A stretch of DNA of 27,940 bases from JANWWM01 sp046719715 (GTDB lineage: Bacteria > Bacteroidota > Chlorobiia > Chlorobiales > Thermochlorobacteraceae). The notes below the pieces were generated by a model. It was given only the letters and a program-made list of their open reading frames with translations. It searched no databases and was not told the origin of the DNA. The DNA lies in contig JBDNCJ010000042.1 in assembly GCA_046719715.1 (NCBI GenBank), forward strand, positions 1 to 27,940. Direction: 5' to 3'. The translations under genes were made by a program, and so were the position numbers. Below are positions 23,421-27,940 of the stretch, in pieces. How positions within the stretch are numbered: position 1 is the first letter of the stretch; every line of letters starts with the position of its first letter.

Positions 23421-24961
23421 TGAAAAACAATCTCTTTTTAAAGTCACTTTCTGCCCTTGTTGTTGGTGGAATGATTCTATCTGCTTGTAAAGAAGACGCA
23501 AAGCAAGACACGGTAGCACCGACAGTGCCTCAACCGACAGCACCAAAAACGCCATCTGAATTGCCGTTTGCCCGAGCCATTGTTCCCGGAATCACAATTC
23601 AAAACCTATTCCACAGCGATATGGATATTCCTGCATCGCCCGGCTTCGTATTCGGTGGTAGTGCAGATGGTATGGGCTTTTACAAAAATGGCGACAACTT
23701 CGTGATGCTCACGAATCATGAAGACAACTTCGCTGTGTCGCGTGTTACCTTTGATGCTAACTTGAAGCCAATCAAGGGAGAGTATCTATTAACTTCAGAT
23801 GAAGGAAGATACCGCCTTTGCTCTGCGACGCTCGCTACACAAGCCGAGCATGGTTACGACGCGTTCTTGACTTGTGGAGAAAGCAGCGCATCTTCCCAAT
23901 CACATGTAATTACTAACCTTAACGGACCGGTTCGTCCCCAAAACACCATCAAACCAGCATTAGGATATTGGAATGCTGAGAATGCGCTTCCGCTTCCGAA
24001 AACGGCATATCCCGGCAAAACAGTCGTGATTATTGGCGACGATGATTCAGGTTCATCATCGCACTTTGGCCAAGTAGCCGTTTACATCTCTAACGCAGTG
24101 GGCGATTTTGAGAACGGAAAACTTTACGTCCTCACCCGTGATGACGGTTCTAGAATTGAGACAGACTTGAAGAAAGGCGTCAATGTGAATGTAACGTTCA
24201 AAGAAATCGTTGGTGCTAGAACGATGGACTTCAATACGTTTAATGCCGCTGTAGGTGCATTGAATCCGGTTGGTTTTGGACGTGTTGAAGACCTTGACTA
24301 TCGCAAAGACGGCGTTGGACGTGAAATCTATTTCCAAAACACAGGGTTCAACAGCGTTGCAAGTGGATATAATCAAACCAAGTATGGACGCGTCTACAAA
24401 CTCGTTCTCCCAGCCGACTTCACCACAACGCTGAAGGCAACAATGCAACTTATTCTTGATGGCGATGCGTTCCAAGATGTCAACAACAATGGCGTTATTG
24501 ACCCTTCTGAACGTATTGAGGTTACAGCGCGTGAAAAAGCGGGTGCAAACGGCGCAGCAACTGAAAAGTGCTTCACCAACTTGGATAACATCTGTGCCAC
24601 GCAAAATTATCTCTATTTGCAAGAGGATGCCAACGGCTATGGCAACGAGCAACATGATGGATACATCTATCAATACAATCTTGCCACTGGCGAACTCAAA
24701 GCGATTATCGAGTTGAATCACTTCCGAGCTGGAGGAGCACCCGAAGTCAAGGGCAACCTCAACGCGGGAAACTTTGGCTCATGGGAGTATGGCGCAATGG
24801 TTGATGTTTCTTCAATCATTGGACAACCTGATGCCTTCTTGGTATGCTTACAACCTCACGGATGGCGCGGTGGCCGATACAGCGGTGCTGACGGCGGAAG
24901 CCTTCGTGTGATTGAAAATCAAGCCAGCCAAGTGATTCTGGTCAAGGGCATTGCGCGATAA
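23420..24961 (+). CDS. DUF839/PhoX-like lipoprotein with EF-hand loop
   Basis: The 513-aa protein has a lipoprotein signal ending ILSAC with C23 as the lipidated cysteine, then a Pro/Thr-rich linker (VAPTVPQPTAPKTPSE). The rest looks like a beta-propeller of the PhoX/DUF839 type: GFVFGGSADGMGFYKNGD, FVMLTNHEDNF, YVLTRDDGSRIE, GRVEDLDYRKDGVGREIYFQNTG and YLQEDANGYGNEQHDGYIY. These match the order of segments in PhoX alkaline phosphatases and related proteins (start of the propeller, RVEDL, YFQNT). Residues 353-364 (DVNNNGVIDPSE) form a perfect 12-residue EF-hand loop, so calcium binding is likely. Whether phosphatase residues are conserved I cannot show. It is anchored at the outer or inner membrane and ends before a terminator, 110 bp before the peroxidase gene. 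Confidence 0.75.
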   Translation: MKNNLFLKSLSALVVGGMILSACKEDAKQDTVAPTVPQPTAPKTPSELPFARAIVPGITIQNLFHSDMDIPASPGFVFGGSADGMGFYKNGDNFVMLTNHEDNFAVSRVTFDANLKPIKGEYLLTSDEGRYRLCSATLATQAEHGYDAFLTCGESSASSQSHVITNLNGPVRPQNTIKPALGYWNAENALPLPKTAYPGKTVVIIGDDDSGSSSHFGQVAVYISNAVGDFENGKLYVLTRDDGSRIETDLKKGVNVNVTFKEIVGARTMDFNTFNAAVGALNPVGFGRVEDLDYRKDGVGREIYFQNTGFNSVASGYNQTKYGRVYKLVLPADFTTTLKATMQLILDGDAFQDVNNNGVIDPSERIEVTAREKAGANGAATEKCFTNLDNICATQNYLYLQEDANGYGNEQHDGYIYQYNLATGELKAIIELNHFRAGGAPEVKGNLNAGNFGSWEYGAMVDVSSIIGQPDAFLVCLQPHGWRGGRYSGADGGSLRVIENQASQVILVKGIAR

Positions 24962-24988
24962 GCTCGCTTCAACAGATTGAAAGTCATT

Positions 24989-25022
24989 AGTGCCGCGCAA
25001 TTCCAAATTGTGCGGCACTTTT
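24989..25022 (+). terminator. Rho-independent terminator
   Basis: AGTGCCGCGCAATT (24989-25002) and AATTGTGCGGCACT (25006-25019) pair over 14 bases with one G-T pair around a CCA loop, followed by TTTT. It ends the DUF839 transcript and suggests that the peroxidase gene has its own promoter or depends on read-through. Confidence 0.85.
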
Positions 25023-25071
25023 AGTTCGAACGCTATCCGCCTCCATCCATCAAAATTCAATGTAAGTGATT

Positions 25072-26991
25072 ATGACGCAGTATTCATTTGGGTTAATTTT
25101 AATCTTCACAACCCTTTGCAACTTTTTCTTCCTTGGTTGCTCCGGAAAGATAGATACCAAAACACCTGAGCAGAGTGTTCAGGAACTGCTCCTGACTCGG
25201 TTAGAAAAATTGGATACACTCCTGACTCAACTTCACAGGGACTTGCAAAGCGGCAGACTTGTTCAATCGCCGAACGAAATTCGAGAACGATTTTTAGAGT
25301 GTCGCGACGTCTTTAAGCGAACGGAATTTTTAACGGAGTATTACTTTCCCTCAAAAGAAATCAACGGAGCCGCCTTAGAGCGCATTGAAGACAACGACCC
25401 CAATCAATTTCGGATTGCACCTCAAGGGTTTCAAGCCATTGAGTCGCATCTTTTCCCTGAAGTAGACACAGCCGCTACCCGCGATTTAATTACAGAAACA
25501 CGTGAATTGCGCAACAACCTGCGTCATGTGCATACTCTGTTCTCAACACGCCCACTACAGCCCACGCAAATTCATGACGCCATCAAATTGCAGTTAGTTA
25601 GGATTATCACGCTTGGAATATCAGGATATGATTCGCCTGTGGCTTACAACTCCGTCAACGAAGCAATAGCTTCGATGCAATCACTTCAAGAGGCTTTCTC
25701 ATACTACAAGACCGCACTGGAACAAAAAGAGCAATCGCTTTACGGCGACATTCATCGTAAATTTGAAGAAGCAATCACGTATCTCTCCAAAAACAACACT
25801 GACTTCAATACCTTCAACCGTGCAGAGTTTATTGTTGATTACGTCAACCCACTTGCCGTATCGCTGAATTTGGCTCGTGAAAAGATGAGCATCGAACCTG
25901 CAAAGCATGTCCGTTTGTTTAATCCGACCGCCGCAACCCTCTTTGAAGTTGGAGCATTCAATCCGCTCGTATATGCACCGCATTATGCCAAAGACATGAG
26001 GACTGAACAGATAGAACTCGGAAGACTGCTGTTCTATGACCCTATTCTCTCCAAAAACGGAAAGCGCGCTTGTGCCTCTTGCCATCAGCCTGAAAAGGCA
26101 TTTGTTGACAACCTGCCTCGCGCACTCACGATGCAGAAACAAAAGGACAAACTTCGTAACACACCGACACTGCTGTATGCCGCATATCAAGAAAGCTCCT
26201 CATATGACCAAAGAACTCAAAAGCTTGAAGACCGAGTCGCCCTCGTCGTTCACAGTGCCGAGGAAATGAATAGCTCTCTTGAAGAAGTCGCTTCAAAACT
26301 TAAACGAAGTCAAGGCTATTTGGAATTGTTCCAGAAAGCCTTTGGTGGCGAAGCGCAGAACGCAATCAATGAAGAAAATGTGAAAATGGCACTTGGAATG
26401 TATATGCGCTCTATCGGCTCATTTAACTCACGCTTTGACCAATACATGCGCGGTGATAAATCTAAAATGACGCCGCAAGAAGTTCACGGATTCAACTTGT
26501 TCATGGGAAAAGCCAAATGTGGAACTTGCCACTTTATGCCGCTCTTCAATGGAACTGTGCCGCCAATGTTTTTAGAGACCGAAGCCGAAGTGATTGGCGT
26601 GCCAAAAGAAGCCAAATGGAAAAACGCCACAATTGACCCCGACATCGGAAAAATGGCGATCAACGGCATTGAGCTCAACAAGTATATGTTCAAAACGCCA
26701 ACGGTACGCAATGTAGAACTGACCGCGCCCTATATGCACAACGGCGTCTACAACACGCTCGAAGAGGTCATGCAATTTTATAACATGGGCGGCGGCGCAG
26801 GTATCGGGATTGATTTGCCCAACCAAACGCTTCCGTCAGACACGCTGGGACTTTCCAAACAGGAAATTCAAGACCTGATTGCGTTCCTTAAAACCCTGAC
26901 GGATACCACCGGCACAACCGATAAACCAGCAATGCTACCCAGTTTTTCCGATGTGAGACTGAATCGCCGAAAGGTCGGGGGCGCATATTAA
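25072..26991 (+). CDS. Diheme cytochrome c peroxidase-like lipoprotein with imelysin-like domain
   Basis: From ATG 25072 the protein has 639 aa. The signal ends FLGC (C23 lipidated). Residues about 30-290 are helical and resemble the imelysin/EfeO family: VFKRTEFLTEYYFP and IAPQGFQAIESHLFP, where the family usually has GxHxxE; here Q replaces the His. Residues about 310-610 are a MauG/bacterial cytochrome c peroxidase unit with two heme motifs, C334-ASC-H338 and C483-GTC-H487, RNTPTLL, PTVRNVELTAPYMHNG (M555, possible heme ligand) and TLEEVMQFYNMGGG. It would reduce hydrogen peroxide or oxidise another substrate in the periplasm, with electrons from a cytochrome or copper protein. A GTG at 25066 is an alternative start adding two residues. 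The imelysin-peroxidase fusion occurs in Bacteroidetes relatives; its substrate is not known to me. Confidence 0.9.
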   Translation: MTQYSFGLILIFTTLCNFFFLGCSGKIDTKTPEQSVQELLLTRLEKLDTLLTQLHRDLQSGRLVQSPNEIRERFLECRDVFKRTEFLTEYYFPSKEINGAALERIEDNDPNQFRIAPQGFQAIESHLFPEVDTAATRDLITETRELRNNLRHVHTLFSTRPLQPTQIHDAIKLQLVRIITLGISGYDSPVAYNSVNEAIASMQSLQEAFSYYKTALEQKEQSLYGDIHRKFEEAITYLSKNNTDFNTFNRAEFIVDYVNPLAVSLNLAREKMSIEPAKHVRLFNPTAATLFEVGAFNPLVYAPHYAKDMRTEQIELGRLLFYDPILSKNGKRACASCHQPEKAFVDNLPRALTMQKQKDKLRNTPTLLYAAYQESSSYDQRTQKLEDRVALVVHSAEEMNSSLEEVASKLKRSQGYLELFQKAFGGEAQNAINEENVKMALGMYMRSIGSFNSRFDQYMRGDKSKMTPQEVHGFNLFMGKAKCGTCHFMPLFNGTVPPMFLETEAEVIGVPKEAKWKNATIDPDIGKMAINGIELNKYMFKTPTVRNVELTAPYMHNGVYNTLEEVMQFYNMGGGAGIGIDLPNQTLPSDTLGLSKQEIQDLIAFLKTLTDTTGTTDKPAMLPSFSDVRLNRRKVGGAY

Positions 26992-27012
26992 GATGTTGGA
27001 CAAAGTGTCGAG

Positions 27013-27039
27013 AAGCCGACTGAAGCAGGTCGGCTTTTT
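27013..27039 (+). terminator. Rho-independent terminator
   Basis: AAGCCGAC (27013-27020) pairs with GTCGGCTT (27029-27036), loop of eight bases, then TTT. It lies just after the peroxidase stop and only three bases before the stop of the convergent Rieske gene. The T-run is on the plus strand, so it works mainly for the peroxidase. Confidence 0.8.
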
Positions 27040-27042
27040 GAT

Positions 27043-27774
27043 TTATTCATCGCGATTGACTGAAAATGAAATGATGACGCTCCCATCAGGCTGACGGGTG
27101 GCATGGTATCGTTCCAAGTCGGTTTGTGCAGGTGAGCCGAGAACCTGTCCTTGTTGTGAAAATTGCGACCCATGACAAAAGCATGTCCAAACTAAATTTT
27201 CAAAACGCATATTGCTGCACCCTGCATGTGTGCAGAAGCGTGAAAGTGCAATGAACATTTCACCAAATCGTGTGAGTGTCAGGTCGGAGCGCGGCGTGCC
27301 CGAAGGAACGATTGCTCCATTGCGATTGAGAAAAAGCGCCTGACCCACCGATGGCAAATGCTCCGCTTGAACCCGAATCGACAGACTGATAGACTGGCTT
27401 TCAGGCGAAAAGTCCGACTCAATGCCACGAGCATTGATGGCTTTGACCTTGTAGTAACGAATATCTCCGGGCTGTAAAGAAGTATCTCTCCAAGAAAGCG
27501 TATCTGGTGGAACATTCGCAACGAAATCAAAAGGACGTGATGGAATTTGAGCGCGATACACGCGATAATTCTGCAAATCTGTAAGCAAAGAATTATCAGT
27601 GTTCATCGTAACCGCACTCCACGAAACGACAATGTCGCTTAGCGAATCTCGCACTGAAATGTCAGTAGGGGCTTTCGGTGTAGGAAGTGCGGACGAAGAA
27701 GATGCATCACACCCGACAAAGAGCGAACTTCCAACAATGGAAGTGGCCACAGAGAGAAATTCGCGACGATTCAT
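27043..27774 (-). CDS. Tat-exported FnIII-Rieske [2Fe-2S] lipoprotein
   Basis: The 243-aa protein begins MNRREFLSVATSIVGSSLFV and then GC (C22), a twin-arginine signal with a lipobox, so it is probably exported folded and lipid-anchored. Residues about 34-132 form a fibronectin type III domain (APTDISVRDS, VVSWSAV, YRVYRA, YYKVKAINARGIESDFSP). Residues about 138-240 form a Rieske domain: box 1 C181-T-H183-A-G-C186 and box 2 C198-F-C200-H201-G-S, with C181, H183, C198 and H201 binding the [2Fe-2S] cluster and C186-C200 as the stabilising disulfide, as in bc1/b6f-type high-potential Rieske proteins. It should carry electrons in the periplasm. It is convergent with the peroxidase and its ATG overlaps the stop of an upstream gene as ATGA. 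Confidence 0.92.
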   Translation of the reverse strand: MNRREFLSVATSIVGSSLFVGCDASSSSALPTPKAPTDISVRDSLSDIVVSWSAVTMNTDNSLLTDLQNYRVYRAQIPSRPFDFVANVPPDTLSWRDTSLQPGDIRYYKVKAINARGIESDFSPESQSISLSIRVQAEHLPSVGQALFLNRNGAIVPSGTPRSDLTLTRFGEMFIALSRFCTHAGCSNMRFENLVWTCFCHGSQFSQQGQVLGSPAQTDLERYHATRQPDGSVIISFSVNRDE

Positions 27775-27938
27775 TGGTTTCTATCCTTTTTCAGTTGATC
27801 TTGAACCGACTTTAAGCGGTGGAGCAGTTCCGAAGTCGGGGGCGGTGTTTTCTTCGGCGGCTCAATTTGTGCGGCGGTGAATTTCAAATTTGCGTTGGGT
27901 TGTGCGCGATAAATCGTGCTTCGCGCCGCCGCGTCCAT
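27771..27938 (-). CDS. Pro-rich protein end, partial or short (55 aa), overlapping Rieske gene
   Basis: A minus-strand frame ends with TGA at 27773-27771 that shares bases with the Rieske start (ATGA), the typical mark of translational coupling. It is open back to the window edge, with an ATG at 27938, so it is either a 55-aa gene or, more likely, the C-terminus of a longer one. The visible part has a Pro/Lys-rich stretch (EPPKKTPPPTS) and a charged helix (LHRLKSVQDQLKKDRNQ), with no cysteine, heme or membrane segment. Function unknown; it belongs with the Rieske transcript. Confidence 0.5.
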   Translation of the reverse strand: MDAAARSTIYRAQPNANLKFTAAQIEPPKKTPPPTSELLHRLKSVQDQLKKDRNQ

Positions 27939-27940
27939 GA

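Noticed and set aside
23391..23430. CAATCTCAAACAA repeats considered as a CRISPR fragment
   Set aside because: Only two ten-base units without spacers; a simple tandem repeat.
24056..24721. 221-codon minus-strand frame opposite the DUF839 gene
   Set aside because: No start signal or domain; the plus-strand frame has a lipoprotein signal and an EF-hand loop.
1..27940. tRNA, rRNA, transposase, integrase and toxin-antitoxin genes
   Set aside because: None is visible by sequence pattern or by protein motifs; the window looks like stable chromosomal core.

Overview
The window is a chromosomal segment of about 28 kb, densely coded on both strands, with Gram-negative envelope genes (BamD, a Wzi-like barrel, an AMIN-type amidase, many lipoproteins). 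A ferredoxin-thioredoxin reductase catalytic chain, imelysin-peroxidase and twin-arginine TldD proteins of the kind common in the Bacteroidetes/Chlorobi group, and several non-ATG starts with weak Shine-Dalgarno sequences suggest a member of the Chlorobi or a close relative (Chloroherpeton/Thermochlorobacter-like). This is inference: there is no rRNA and no photosynthesis gene in the window. I found no tRNA, CRISPR array, transposase, integrase or phage gene.

Layout. 1-2.7 kb: an unknown secreted protein with a terminator, a GT4-like glycosyltransferase on the minus strand, and the divergent FTR catalytic chain. 2.9-6 kb (minus): a PmbA/TldE-like protein and a TldD-like protein carrying a twin-arginine signal. 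6.1-8.9 kb: RNase HI, a small unknown exported protein that converges on and overlaps it, and a cell-wall amidase. 9.1-11 kb (minus): a TSUP permease followed by agmatine deiminase. 11.1-12.6 kb: an FtsX/MacB-type permease with a striking histidine-rich insert. 12.6-12.9 kb: an intergenic repeat. 12.9-20.4 kb (plus): DinB-like protein, then a tightly packed run (Wzi-like barrel, tail-anchored exported protein, BamD, NadD, HemB, prolyl oligopeptidase) whose spacing or overlaps suggest an operon. 20.4-23.2 kb: repeat copy and a YfhO-like membrane protein. 23.4-27.9 kb: a DUF839/PhoX-like lipoprotein, an imelysin-diheme peroxidase lipoprotein, and, convergent, a Tat-exported FnIII-Rieske protein that overlaps a gene running toward the window edge by ATGA.

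Most of the window is housekeeping or envelope biology. The parts that most deserve a second look are the extracytoplasmic redox neighbourhood at 23.4-27.9 kb, the histidine-rich orphan permease, the TldD/PmbA pair with mismatched localisation signals and a substituted presumed metal ligand, and a family of degenerate intergenic repeats present in three places (about 8990, 12660 and 20435). I do not see a complete, clearly new multi-gene system; the redox neighbourhood is the best candidate.
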